29,562 nt of DNA from Ramlibacter sp. (GTDB lineage Bacteria; Pseudomonadota; Gammaproteobacteria; Burkholderiales; Burkholderiaceae): assembly GCA_014376915.1 (NCBI GenBank), contig JACMQP010000020.1, positions 1-29,562 of the forward strand, given 5' to 3'. Position numbers and translations under genes: made by a program. Numbering within the stretch: the first letter of the stretch is position 1; each line of letters begins with the position of its first letter. This document shows, in pieces, positions 18,206-26,185 of this stretch. Below the pieces are notes generated by a model. The model worked only from the letters and a program-made list of their open reading frames with translations. It was not told the origin of the DNA and searched no databases.

Positions 18206-18873
18206 GGGACCTGCGCCAGCCACTGCATCAGTTCATCCGCGGCCGCGTCGACGGCGGCCGTGAGAGCGCGCACACCGCCCGGCGCGTCGGCCGTGGGCGC
18301 CGGGCGTTGCACCACGACGTTGCGCTGCGCCAGCAGCTTCTCGCCGCCGGCGGTGCTCTCCAGCAGCGTGGCACGCATGCGCACCAGGCCGACGCTCTCC
18401 CCCGGGCTCTGGAACAGGTGTGAGAACTCCTCGAGTTCGATGCGCAAGGCGCGCGGCAGCAGGCCAGCGCTGCGGGCCAGCGCCGCGCCTTCGCCTGGAT
18501 TGAGCACGATGCGCTCCCGACCGAGTTGCTCGCGCAGCCGCTGGCGCACCAGTTGCGGCGGCGGTGCGCTCCAGCGGGCCTGCGAATAGGGCCGCAGCTG
18601 ATGCTCGTCCGCGTACCCCAGCCGGTACAGGATGGCCGATCCGTCCAGCGCGCCCGCGGCTTCCACGTCGGCCAGCACCAGCGGTGGCTGCGTCGCCTGC
18701 TGCGCGCCCGGCGCCGTCACCCGACCCGGACCGAAGTCGTAGAGCGTTGCACGCGCCGGCTTGTCCACGATGCCGGCGCAACCTGCCAGCAGCGCCAGCA
18801 CTGCGCCGGACAAGGCAAGCCGGCCAGCGCCGGCGATGCGGCTGCGGATGGAAAAGGTGGTGACTGTCTTCAT
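18202..18873 (-). CDS. ABC-type transport auxiliary lipoprotein (PqiC/YmbA-like)
   Basis: A periplasmic lipoprotein of 223 residues. The signal peptide runs to the lipobox LLAGC, with C32 the lipidated residue. The remainder fits the auxiliary component domain of MCE-type transporters: LYDFGP early, then LVLADVEAAGALDGSAILYR, QLRPYSQARWSAPP and a C-terminal part ending in a DELMQWL helix. It overlaps the MCE gene by 4 bases upstream and the nucleotide-binding gene by 4 bases downstream. In the Pqi system the homologue links the MCE tunnel to the outer membrane; the same role is likely here. Confidence 0.82.
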   Translation of the reverse strand: MKTVTTFSIRSRIAGAGRLALSGAVLALLAGCAGIVDKPARATLYDFGPGRVTAPGAQQATQPPLVLADVEAAGALDGSAILYRLGYADEHQLRPYSQARWSAPPPQLVRQRLREQLGRERIVLNPGEGAALARSAGLLPRALRIELEEFSHLFQSPGESVGLVRMRATLLESTAGGEKLLAQRNVVVQRPAPTADAPGGVRALTAAVDAAADELMQWLAQVP

Positions 18874-19847
18874 CGGCTAGCTCCAGGCGGCGCGAATCCC
18901 TGCTCACCCGGTCCGGGCTGCGCCGGGCCGGCTCCGAAGATCAGGGACTGCGGGTTGTCGTTGATTCCGGTCACGGCGCGACTGAGCTGGCGGACCGCTC
19001 GCGACGTGTCTTCGGTGACCCGGTTGACGCGGGGCAGCGTTGCCGCATTGAACGAATCGGCTGCGTGGGACAGCCCTTCGGCGCCTTCGGCCAGTCGGTC
19101 GACCGGGCCATCCTTGGCGTTCAGGCGGCTGGCCGTCTTGCCGATCTCGGCGATCGCGGCCTTGGCTTCGTCGGATGTGCCCCGCACTGAAGCGAGCGTG
19201 GCATCGGCGTTCTTGACGAAGGCCGGGATGTTGACGCGTGTCGGCCCGAACTGCGCGTCGAGCAGCGCAGTCATGCTGGTGGACAGCTTGCTGACGCTGG
19301 TGGCCGCCTCGCCCACGTTGTCGAGCGCCGTGGCCAGCCGCTTCTGGTTGGGATCGGCCAGCAGCTGGTTGATCTTGACGGTCGCCAGCTCCACCTGGTC
19401 CAGGATCTTTTCTCCCTTGTCAGTCAGTTTGGCGAGCAGCCCCGGGCGCAAGGGGATGCGCGGCGGCGCTTCGTCATTGGGCACCAGCCGGGTCGACTGC
19501 TTGCCGGTGTCATCGAGCTGGACGAACGACAACCCGGTCACGCCTTGAAACCCCAGCGTGGCGAAGGTGTCGCCGGTGATCGGCGCGGCGCTGTCGATCT
19601 CAAGCCGCAGCAGCACGTTGCCCGGCGTCTTGCTGTCGAAGCCGATCGTGTCGACCTTGCCGACGTCGACGCCGCGGTAACGCACCGGTGCCTGCGGCTG
19701 CATCCCGGTCACGGTTTCGCGGGTCGAGATCTCGTAGATGTCGCGCTTGCCGGTGTCGCGCGTGAGCCATGACGCAAGCCCCAGCAACAGCAGGCTGAGC
19801 ACCACCACGAAGATTCCAGCGGCCAGGGCGTGGGCTTTGTTTTCCAT
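18870..19847 (-). CDS. MlaD-family (MCE) substrate-binding protein of a lipid ABC transporter
   Basis: An inner-membrane-anchored periplasmic protein of 325 residues. One transmembrane helix (about 8-28) is followed by an MCE domain (about 38-115) with TVTGMQPQAPVRYRGVDVGK and FQGVTGLSFVQL. A long helical region (about 140-300) follows, with a proline-rich tail (PAQPGPGEQG). The MCE fold binds phospholipid and forms a hexameric ring on the permease. It starts 18 bases after the ATPase gene. The extended helical part is longer than E. coli MlaD and resembles the larger PqiB/Ttg2C-like single-MCE proteins that reach further into the periplasm. Confidence 0.92.
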   Translation of the reverse strand: MENKAHALAAGIFVVVLSLLLLGLASWLTRDTGKRDIYEISTRETVTGMQPQAPVRYRGVDVGKVDTIGFDSKTPGNVLLRLEIDSAAPITGDTFATLGFQGVTGLSFVQLDDTGKQSTRLVPNDEAPPRIPLRPGLLAKLTDKGEKILDQVELATVKINQLLADPNQKRLATALDNVGEAATSVSKLSTSMTALLDAQFGPTRVNIPAFVKNADATLASVRGTSDEAKAAIAEIGKTASRLNAKDGPVDRLAEGAEGLSHAADSFNAATLPRVNRVTEDTSRAVRQLSRAVTGINDNPQSLIFGAGPAQPGPGEQGFAPPGASR

Positions 19848-19865
19848 ATCGGTGCCTTTCCGGTG

Positions 19866-20687
19866 TTAGATGGCAAACGGGTATTCGCGCAGCAACTCCA
19901 TTGCGCGCTGGCCCCGCGGGCCCAGAAAAAAGTCGAGGATGAAGGGATGGGAAAAGGCAATCACTTCCTTGGGCGCGGCGGCAATGATGACGCGCTTGTC
20001 GGCCAGCACGGCGATGCGGGTGGACAGCTCGAACAGCGTATCGAGGTCGTGCGTGACCATGATCACGGTCAATTCCAGGTCGCGATGCAGCGAGCGCAGC
20101 AGGCTGACGAAGCTATCCGAGCTGTCGGGATCCAGGCCCGCCGTGGGCTCGTCCAGCAGCAGCAGTGGCGGATCCATGATCAGCGCCCGCGCCAGCGCCA
20201 CCCGCTTGATCATGCCGCCCGACAGGTCGGCGGGCATGCGCTCGGCGTCCTCGGGCTTGAGACCCGCCATCTGCAGCTTGACCATCGCCGCTTCGCGGAT
20301 CAGCGTCGGCTTCAGCGTCTTCAGTTCGCGCAGCGGGAACGCCACGTTCTCCAGCACGCTGAAGGCGGAGAACAGTGCCCCGTGCTGGAACAGCATGCCG
20401 ATGCGGCTGGCCGCGCCCCTGCGACCCAGCTCCGAGACCGACTGGCCCAGCACCTTGATGTCGCCCTTGGTGGGCGTCTCCAGCCCGAGGATCTGCCGCA
20501 GCAGGACGGTCTTGCCGGTGCCCGACCCGCCGACCAGCGACAGCACCTCGCCGCGCTGCACCGTCAGGTCCAGGTTTTCGTGGACGACGAAGCGCCGCTC
20601 CGGGCTGGTGAACACGGTCGACAGCTTGCTGATTTCCACCATCGGGCCGACCGCGGCCGGTGCCGGCGTGGGGTTGGGCGTGGCCAT
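19866..20687 (-). CDS. ABC transporter ATP-binding protein, MlaF-like
   Basis: The cytoplasmic ATPase of the MCE transporter, 273 residues. Walker A GGSGTGKT (53-60), Q-loop Q101, signature LSGGM (155-159), Walker B LLLLDE (175-180) and H-loop H213 are all intact, and the family-typical MIKRVALARAL follows the signature. A frame open far upstream lies inside the permease gene and is a shadow. The ATG at 20687 overlaps the permease stop by one base. MlaF-type ATPases move phospholipid between the inner and outer membrane; the direction cannot be read from the sequence. Confidence 0.93.
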   Translation of the reverse strand: MATPNPTPAPAAVGPMVEISKLSTVFTSPERRFVVHENLDLTVQRGEVLSLVGGSGTGKTVLLRQILGLETPTKGDIKVLGQSVSELGRRGAASRIGMLFQHGALFSAFSVLENVAFPLRELKTLKPTLIREAAMVKLQMAGLKPEDAERMPADLSGGMIKRVALARALIMDPPLLLLDEPTAGLDPDSSDSFVSLLRSLHRDLELTVIMVTHDLDTLFELSTRIAVLADKRVIIAAAPKEVIAFSHPFILDFFLGPRGQRAMELLREYPFAI

Positions 20688-21826
20688 CAGATTCCCACTT
20701 CCTTGAACAGCACGGCGAACAGCGCATCGACCAGGATCACCACCGTGATCGAGGTGACTACCGATGACGTCGTGCCCTCGCCCAGGCTCTGGGTGTTGGG
20801 TTTGACGCGCATTCCGAAGTGACAGCCGATCAACGCGATCAGGATGCCGAACACCACCGATTTGCTGCTCGCCAAGCCAAGATTGCCGGGGCTCACCGCC
20901 TGGGGCAGCGCGTTTATGAAATAGGTGGGAGTGATGCCCAGCGCCACATCGGCGGCCAGCATGCCGCCGCCCAGAGCGCACACCGTGGTCCAGACGCTGA
21001 TCAGCGGCATCACCACGGCCAGCGCCATGGCGCGCGGCATCACCAGCCGGTAGCCCTGGGAGATGCCCATCACCCGCATGGCATCGAGTTCTTCCGTCAC
21101 CCGCATCACGCCGATCTGGGCGGTGATGGCCGAACCCGAGCGCCCAGCGATCAGGATTGCGGCCAGCATCGGACCAAGCTCCCGGATCAGGGAAATTCCC
21201 AAAATGTTGACGATATACGAATCGGCGCCGAACTGACGCAGCTGCTGGGAGGTAAGGTAGGCCAGCACCACCCCGATCAGGAAGCCGACGAGCGCCGTGA
21301 TCGGCATGGCGGTCGCCCCAATGCGGTAAAGGTGGCCGGAAAAATCCCGCCACGGCCCGGTCTGCGGTGCACGCGCCAGCTTGGCGAGATTGAAGGTCAA
21401 TTCGCCGATCAGGCGCACGAAGCACTGGAGTTGCTCCAGGGCCCGCAGGACGACGCCGCCGAGCGCCAGGTAGCGGCCGCGCCAACCGAGTTTCTTGCGC
21501 GGCGGCGGAACGGCCGTGAACTGTGCGACCCGCTCCAGAACCGCCCGCTGCGCGGGCAGCAGTTCGATCGGTTCCGGCCAGCGCTGGCCCCACTGATCCC
21601 ACAGCAGCTGACCGCCGACGTGGTCGATCTGGTCGGCGCCGGTGAGGTCCCAGGCGCCCGCGCCCTGCGCTTTTTTCAGGCCGGCTTCCAGCGTCTGCAA
21701 CAGCTTGGGCTGGGCAAACTGCGCAGCGGTCCACTGGCCCAGCACCAGCGTGCTTTTGCCCTGGGGACTGGACTGCTCCTCGATGCGTGGCGTGGGTTGG
21801 TCCATGAAGGCGAAAATTGTGAACAT
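20687..21826 (-). CDS. MlaE-family permease with N-terminal STAS-like domain
   Basis: The membrane subunit of the lipid transporter, 379 residues, longer than E. coli MlaE (about 260). Residues about 25-110 form a soluble segment with a STAS pattern (AWDLTGADQIDHVGGQLLW). The MlaE domain follows with an amphipathic helix, then GLISLIRELGPMLAAIL-type sequence and GRSGSAITAQIGVMRVTEEL (about 230-250), the family hallmark. Several helices follow to the C-terminus. In the Mla system a separate STAS protein, MlaB, activates MlaF; here it appears fused. The start at 21826 has an AGGA close upstream; an ATG seven codons later lacks one. Confidence 0.9.
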   Translation of the reverse strand: MFTIFAFMDQPTPRIEEQSSPQGKSTLVLGQWTAAQFAQPKLLQTLEAGLKKAQGAGAWDLTGADQIDHVGGQLLWDQWGQRWPEPIELLPAQRAVLERVAQFTAVPPPRKKLGWRGRYLALGGVVLRALEQLQCFVRLIGELTFNLAKLARAPQTGPWRDFSGHLYRIGATAMPITALVGFLIGVVLAYLTSQQLRQFGADSYIVNILGISLIRELGPMLAAILIAGRSGSAITAQIGVMRVTEELDAMRVMGISQGYRLVMPRAMALAVVMPLISVWTTVCALGGGMLAADVALGITPTYFINALPQAVSPGNLGLASSKSVVFGILIALIGCHFGMRVKPNTQSLGEGTTSSVVTSITVVILVDALFAVLFKEVGI

Positions 21827-21888
21827 TCGATCCTAACTGCTGGCTCGTAGAAACGGGTGTAGGAGAGCGGGCCGTCGCCAGGGGACGG

Positions 21889-21894
21889 TATAAA
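21889..21894 (+). promoter_or_regulatory. possible -10 element before the enoyl-CoA hydratase gene
   Basis: TATAAA lies 22 bases before the start codon in the 90-bp divergent gap. A short hairpin CCGTC/GACGG (21872-21888) sits just before it and could be an operator. No convincing -35 box is seen at 16-18 bases, so an activator may be needed. The minus-strand transporter promoter in the same gap is not recognisable. Confidence 0.25.
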
Positions 21895-21916
21895 GGGGGA
21901 AAGGCAAGGAGACAGC

Positions 21917-22699
21917 ATGAGCGAGATCCCCATGGCGGCCGAACTGCTGGTGGAGCAGCGTGGACCGGTCCTCTGGCTCACCATCGCTCGCGAGGAGCGC
22001 CGCAACGCCATGAGCCACACCGTACTGGCCGGCATGGGGCAGGCGATCGACGCCGCCCAGTCGCAGCGCGACCTGCGGGCCATCGTCATCACCGGCGCCG
22101 GCAGCAAGGCGTTCTGCGCCGGCGCCGACCTGCAGGCGAAGCAGGTCTTCACGACCAACTATTCCGAGCCGATCGGCCACCTGGCCCGGCTGCTGCGGCG
22201 GGCGCGGGCCAGCAACGTGCCGCTGATCGCCCGCGTCAACGGCGCCTGCATGGCTGGCGGCATGGGACTGCTGTCGATGTGCGACCTGGCCGTGGCCGCC
22301 AGCCACGCCGTGTTCGGCCTGCCGGAAGTGAAGGTCGGCGTGTTTCCCGCACAGGTGCTCACGGTGCTGCAGCATCTGATCCCGCGCCGCAAGCTGGCCG
22401 AGATGTGCCTGACCGGCGAGCCACTGACGGCGGCCGAGGCGCTCGACTGCGGGCTGGTCAACTACGTGGCCGACGACGTCGATGCCAGGCTGGACTGGCT
22501 GCTGGCCAGGCTGCTGGACAAGTCACCGGCGGCGATCCGGCGCGGCCTGTACACCATGAAGGGTATCGAGACGATGGCGTTCGAGGAGTCGATGGCCTTC
22601 ACCGAAAGCCAGATCGCCCTGTTCACCCTGACCGAGGATGCGAAGGAAGGGCAGCAGGCCTTTCGGCAGAAGCGCAAGCCGGACTGGCAAGGACAGTAG
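21917..22699 (+). CDS. enoyl-CoA hydratase/isomerase family protein
   Basis: A crotonase-fold enzyme of 260 residues with a strong AAGGAG ribosome binding site. The two oxyanion-hole segments are FCAGADL (66-72) and ACMAGGMGLL (110-119). One catalytic glutamate is present as E137 in FGLPEVKVGVFP. The other position, usually Glu in GGGxEL, is Gly117 here. As far as I recall, this G-for-E pattern also occurs in methylglutaconyl- and isohexenylglutaconyl-CoA hydratases, which would agree with the downstream AtuA. It starts a plus-strand run and is separated from the next gene by two bases, so coupling is likely. Confidence 0.9.
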   Translation: MSEIPMAAELLVEQRGPVLWLTIAREERRNAMSHTVLAGMGQAIDAAQSQRDLRAIVITGAGSKAFCAGADLQAKQVFTTNYSEPIGHLARLLRRARASNVPLIARVNGACMAGGMGLLSMCDLAVAASHAVFGLPEVKVGVFPAQVLTVLQHLIPRRKLAEMCLTGEPLTAAEALDCGLVNYVADDVDARLDWLLARLLDKSPAAIRRGLYTMKGIETMAFEESMAFTESQIALFTLTEDAKEGQQAFRQKRKPDWQGQ

Positions 22700-22701
22700 C
22701 G

Positions 22702-24543
22702 GTGTCGGCGCAAGACATGAACGCTGTGGCGGCCCGTTGCGTGCGGATCGGCGGCGCTAGCGGCTTCTGGGGCGACAGCAGCGTCGGGGCGCCCCAGCTG
22801 GTGCAGCGGGGCGAGGTCGATTACCTGGTCTTCGACTATCTGGCCGAGCTCACGATGTCGATCCTCGCCGCCGCACGCAGCAAGAACCCCGAGCTGGGCT
22901 ACGCCACCGACTTCGTCACCGTCACCCTGAAAACCATCCTGAAGGAGGTGCTGGCCAGGAACATCCGCGTGATCAGCAACGCCGGCGGCGTCAATCCGCA
23001 GGCGTGCGCCGACGCCATCGCGGCGCTGGCGGCGGAGCAGGGGCTGCAGGTCAGGATCGCAGTGGTGCTGGGCGACGACGCCATGCCCCTGCTGTCGCCG
23101 TTGCGCGGCGAGAACGTTCGCGAGATGCAGTCCGGAGCCGTCTTGCCCGACAAGGTGCTGACGGCCAACGCCTATCTCGGCGCGTTGCCGATCCGCCGGG
23201 CGCTGCAGGAGGGCGCGCAGATCGTCGTGACCGGACGCTGCGTCGACAGCGCGGTGACCCTGGGCGCGTTGATGCACGCGTTCGGCTGGGCCGCCGACGA
23301 CTACGACAAGCTGGCCCAGGGCAGCCTGGCCGGCCACATCCTCGAGTGCGGCTGCCAGGCCACCGGCGGCCTGCACACCGACTGGGAAGCCGTGCCCGAC
23401 TGGGCCAACATCGGCTACCCGGTGTTGGAATGCCATCCGGACGGCAGTTTCGTCGCGACCAAGCCGCCAGGCACCGGCGGCCTTGTGAACACGGCGGTGA
23501 TCAGCGAACAGCTGCTCTACGAGATCGGCGACCCGCGCCGCTACCTGCTGCCGGACGTGAGCTGCGATTTCACCGCCGTGACGCTGACGCAGGTTGGCGA
23601 GCACCGGGTGGAGGTGCGCGGCGCCCGCGGCCTGTCGCCGGGGCCCGGGTACAAGGTTTCGGCGACCTACCTGGACGGCTTTCGCTGCAGCGCGCAGCTC
23701 ACCATCATCGGCATTGACGCCGCCCGCAAGGCCCGGCGCACCGGCGAGGCGATCCTCCAGCGCACGCGCGAGCTGTTCGCGCAGCAGGGACTGGCCGACT
23801 ACAGCCGCACCAGCATCGAGGTGCTGGGCTCGGAAGCCGCGTATTTCGGTCCGCAGGCCCGCACTGCCGACGTGCGCGAAGCGGTGCTGCGAGTCGCGGT
23901 GATGCATCCGCAAAAGGCGGCGCTGGAATTGTTCGCGCGCGAAATCGCTCCCGCCGGCACGTCCTGGTCGCCCGGCACCACCGGCGCCGATGGCCGGCCC
24001 AGCCCGTCGCCGGCGATCCGGCAGTTCGCTTTTTTGCTGGACAAGCGCCGGCTGGCGCCGACCGTGACCGTCGAAGGGCGAACGATCCCGGTGGAGGTGC
24101 CGACCGGGCAAGGACCTGTTCCGACCGTTCGCCCCGAGCCTGTCGAAGGGACCACCGTGGCTTCGACAAGCCCAGCCCAAACGGACTGGGTCGAAGTCCC
24201 GCTGATCCGGCTGGCCTGGGCCCGCAGCGGCGACAAGGGCGACAGCTCCAACATCGGCGTGATCGCGCGCCGGCCCGACTGGCTGCCGCTGCTGCGCGCG
24301 CAGCTGACGGAGCAGCGGGTCGCCGGCTGGCTGGCCCACCTGGTCCAGGGCCAGGTCACCCGTTACGACGTGCCCGGCATCCACGCGCTGAACTTTCTGT
24401 GCACCGGGGCGCTGGATGGCGGCGGAATGGCCTCGCTGCGCAACGATCCCCTCGGCAAGGGAATGGCGCAGATCCTGTTGACCCTGCCGATCCGGGTTCC
24501 GGCCGGCTGGCCCGAAACCGGCGGCCAGGACGCGCTATTCTAG
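22702..24543 (+). CDS. AtuA-like acyclic terpene utilization protein with C-terminal AtuA-like ferredoxin-fold domain
   Basis: A cytosolic protein of 613 residues. The N-terminal domain (about 12-465) is the AtuA/DUF1446 type, with RIGGASGFWGDS, YLVFDYLAELTMS, SNAGGVNPQACA and TGRCVDSAV. The C-terminal domain (about 505-608) has LAWARSGDKGDSSNIGVIAR, the AtuA-like ferredoxin-fold motif. Residues about 475-495 are encoded by a palindromic dispersed repeat (TVRPEPVEG) that forms the linker. The GTG at 22702 has AAGGA 8 bases upstream; an ATG at 22717 lacks one. In Pseudomonas AtuA is required for citronellol and geraniol use, but its reaction is not established. The carboxylase subunits of that pathway are absent here. 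Confidence 0.88.
   Translation: MSAQDMNAVAARCVRIGGASGFWGDSSVGAPQLVQRGEVDYLVFDYLAELTMSILAAARSKNPELGYATDFVTVTLKTILKEVLARNIRVISNAGGVNPQACADAIAALAAEQGLQVRIAVVLGDDAMPLLSPLRGENVREMQSGAVLPDKVLTANAYLGALPIRRALQEGAQIVVTGRCVDSAVTLGALMHAFGWAADDYDKLAQGSLAGHILECGCQATGGLHTDWEAVPDWANIGYPVLECHPDGSFVATKPPGTGGLVNTAVISEQLLYEIGDPRRYLLPDVSCDFTAVTLTQVGEHRVEVRGARGLSPGPGYKVSATYLDGFRCSAQLTIIGIDAARKARRTGEAILQRTRELFAQQGLADYSRTSIEVLGSEAAYFGPQARTADVREAVLRVAVMHPQKAALELFAREIAPAGTSWSPGTTGADGRPSPSPAIRQFAFLLDKRRLAPTVTVEGRTIPVEVPTGQGPVPTVRPEPVEGTTVASTSPAQTDWVEVPLIRLAWARSGDKGDSSNIGVIARRPDWLPLLRAQLTEQRVAGWLAHLVQGQVTRYDVPGIHALNFLCTGALDGGGMASLRNDPLGKGMAQILLTLPIRVPAGWPETGGQDALF
24125..24184. repeat. RPEPVEG-type palindromic dispersed repeat inside the AtuA-like gene
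   Basis: A 60-bp imperfect palindrome with 24-bp arms (24125-24148 and 24161-24184; 18 of 24 positions complementary) around a 12-bp centre. The core GAGCCTGTCGAAGG with CTTCGACAAG is characteristic of a repeat family scattered between genes in many proteobacteria, which yields the tell-tale peptide VRPEPVEG when translated. It keeps the host frame open. No second copy was found in this window. Confidence 0.8.
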
Positions 24544-24594
24544 GGACCCTCCGTCCCGCCTGAGCGCCAGGCCGAGCCCCCTTTGAAAGCATCC

Positions 24595-26136
24595 ATGAAC
24601 GCTCCTGACAAGTCCTCCAAATCCGCCGCAACGGCCTCGATCGAACACTGGATCGGCGGGCGCATCGTCCCCGGCAGCAGCGGCCGCCGCGCCGATGTGT
24701 TCAACCCCGCCACAGGCAGCGTGAGCGGCCAGGTGGCACTGGCGAACAGCGCCGAAGTCGACGCCGCCGTAGCCGCCGCCCAGGCCGCCTTTCCCAAGTG
24801 GGCCGACACGCCGCCGATCCGCCGGGCCCGGGTCATGTTCAAGTTCCTGGAACTCATGAACCGGAAACGCGACGACCTGGCGCGCGCCATCACCGCAGAA
24901 CACGGGAAGGTGTTCACTGACGCGGTCGGCGAGGTGACACGCGGCATCGATATCGTGGAATTCGCCTGCGGCATCCCGCAGCTGCTCAAGGGTGACTACA
25001 CCGATCAGGTCTCCACCGGGATCGACAACTGGACGATGCGCCAGCCGCTGGGCGTCGTCGCGGGCATCACGCCTTTCAATTTTCCGGTGATGGTGCCGAT
25101 GTGGATGTACCCGGTGGCGATTGCCGCGGGCAACTGCTTTGTGCTCAAGCCGAGCCCGCTGGACCCGACGCCCGCGCTAATGATGGCCGAACTGCTCAAG
25201 CAGGCGGGCCTGCCCGATGGCGTGTTCAACGTGATTCAGGGCGACAAGGACGCCGTCGACGCGCTGCTGGTCCATCCGGACGTGAAGGCGATCTCGTTCG
25301 TCGGCTCCACGGCGATCGCCCAGAAGATCTACGAGACCGGCGCTCGTCACGGCAAGCGCGTGCAGGCGCTGGGCGGCGCCAAGAACCACATGGTCGTGAT
25401 GCCCGACGCCGACCTGGAGCAGACGGTCGACGCGCTCATCGGCTCGGCCTACGGCTCCGCCGGCGAGCGCTGCATGGCGATCTCGCTGGCGGTGCTGGTG
25501 GGCGACGCGGCCGACAGGATCATGCCGATGCTGGCCGAACGGACGCAGCAGCTCAAGATCAAGAACGGTACCGAGCTGGACGCCGAAATGGGGCCGATCA
25601 TCTCCAGCGCGGCACAGGAGCGCATCGCCGGCTACATCGGCATCGGCGAACAGGAAGGGGCCACGCTGGTTGTCGACGGCCGCAAGTTCCAGGCGGCCAA
25701 GGCGGGTGCGGGATGTGACAACGGCTTCTGGATCGGCGGCTCGCTGTTCGACAACGTCACACCCGGGATGAAGATCTACAAGGAAGAGATTTTCGGCCCC
25801 GTGCTGGGCTGCGTTCGCGTACCGGACCTGGCGGCGGCGGTGGACCTGATCAATTCGCACGAATACGGCAACGGCGTTTCCTGCTTCACCCGCGACGGCA
25901 ACGTGGCGCGCGAATTCTCGCGCCGGGTTCAGGTCGGTATGGTCGGCATCAACGTACCGATCCCGGTGCCGATGGCCTGGCACGGCTTCGGCGGCTGGAA
26001 GAAGAGCATGTTCGGCGACATGCATGCCTACGGCGAGGAAGGCGTTCGCTTCTACACCAAGCAGAAGTCAATCATGCAGCGCTGGCCGGAGAGCATCGGC
26101 AAGGGTGCGGAGTTCGTGATGCCAACGGCGCAATGA
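24595..26136 (+). CDS. mmsA: CoA-acylating methylmalonate-semialdehyde dehydrogenase
   Basis: An NAD-dependent aldehyde dehydrogenase that forms acyl-CoA: methylmalonate semialdehyde gives propionyl-CoA and malonate semialdehyde gives acetyl-CoA. It has 513 residues from the ATG at 24595; a TTG four codons upstream is less likely. Visible are N162 (TPFNFPVM), FVGSTAIA of the NAD site, and the catalytic C293 ([11 protein letters not shown]). The motif QALGGAKNH replaces the ELGGK of other aldehyde dehydrogenases, so the general-base Glu is missing; this marks the CoA-dependent MMSDH class. It sits 51 bp after the AtuA-like gene and 49 bp before an acyltransferase. Besides valine and inositol breakdown, it could act on a short semialdehyde from the local pathway. 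Confidence 0.93.
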   Translation: MNAPDKSSKSAATASIEHWIGGRIVPGSSGRRADVFNPATGSVSGQVALANSAEVDAAVAAAQAAFPKWADTPPIRRARVMFKFLELMNRKRDDLARAITAEHGKVFTDAVGEVTRGIDIVEFACGIPQLLKGDYTDQVSTGIDNWTMRQPLGVVAGITPFNFPVMVPMWMYPVAIAAGNCFVLKPSPLDPTPALMMAELLKQAGLPDGVFNVIQGDKDAVDALLVHPDVKAISFVGSTAIAQKIYETGARHGKRVQALGGAKNHMVVMPDADLEQTVDALIGSAYGSAGERCMAISLAVLVGDAADRIMPMLAERTQQLKIKNGTELDAEMGPIISSAAQERIAGYIGIGEQEGATLVVDGRKFQAAKAGAGCDNGFWIGGSLFDNVTPGMKIYKEEIFGPVLGCVRVPDLAAAVDLINSHEYGNGVSCFTRDGNVAREFSRRVQVGMVGINVPIPVPMAWHGFGGWKKSMFGDMHAYGEEGVRFYTKQKSIMQRWPESIGKGAEFVMPTAQ

Positions 26137-26185
26137 AGCCGCCCACGCCCCCGCGCCGGGCACTTTCCGCTGGCGCCTGACGATC

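Noticed and set aside
20688..21734. Upstream extension of the ABC ATPase frame
   Set aside because: It is an off-frame reading of the MlaE permease; the ATPase begins at 20687 with family-like sequence.
22462..24384. Long minus-strand open frame (640 codons) opposite the AtuA-like gene
   Set aside because: Same mirror-frame effect; the plus strand encodes a recognisable two-domain protein with a ribosome binding site.
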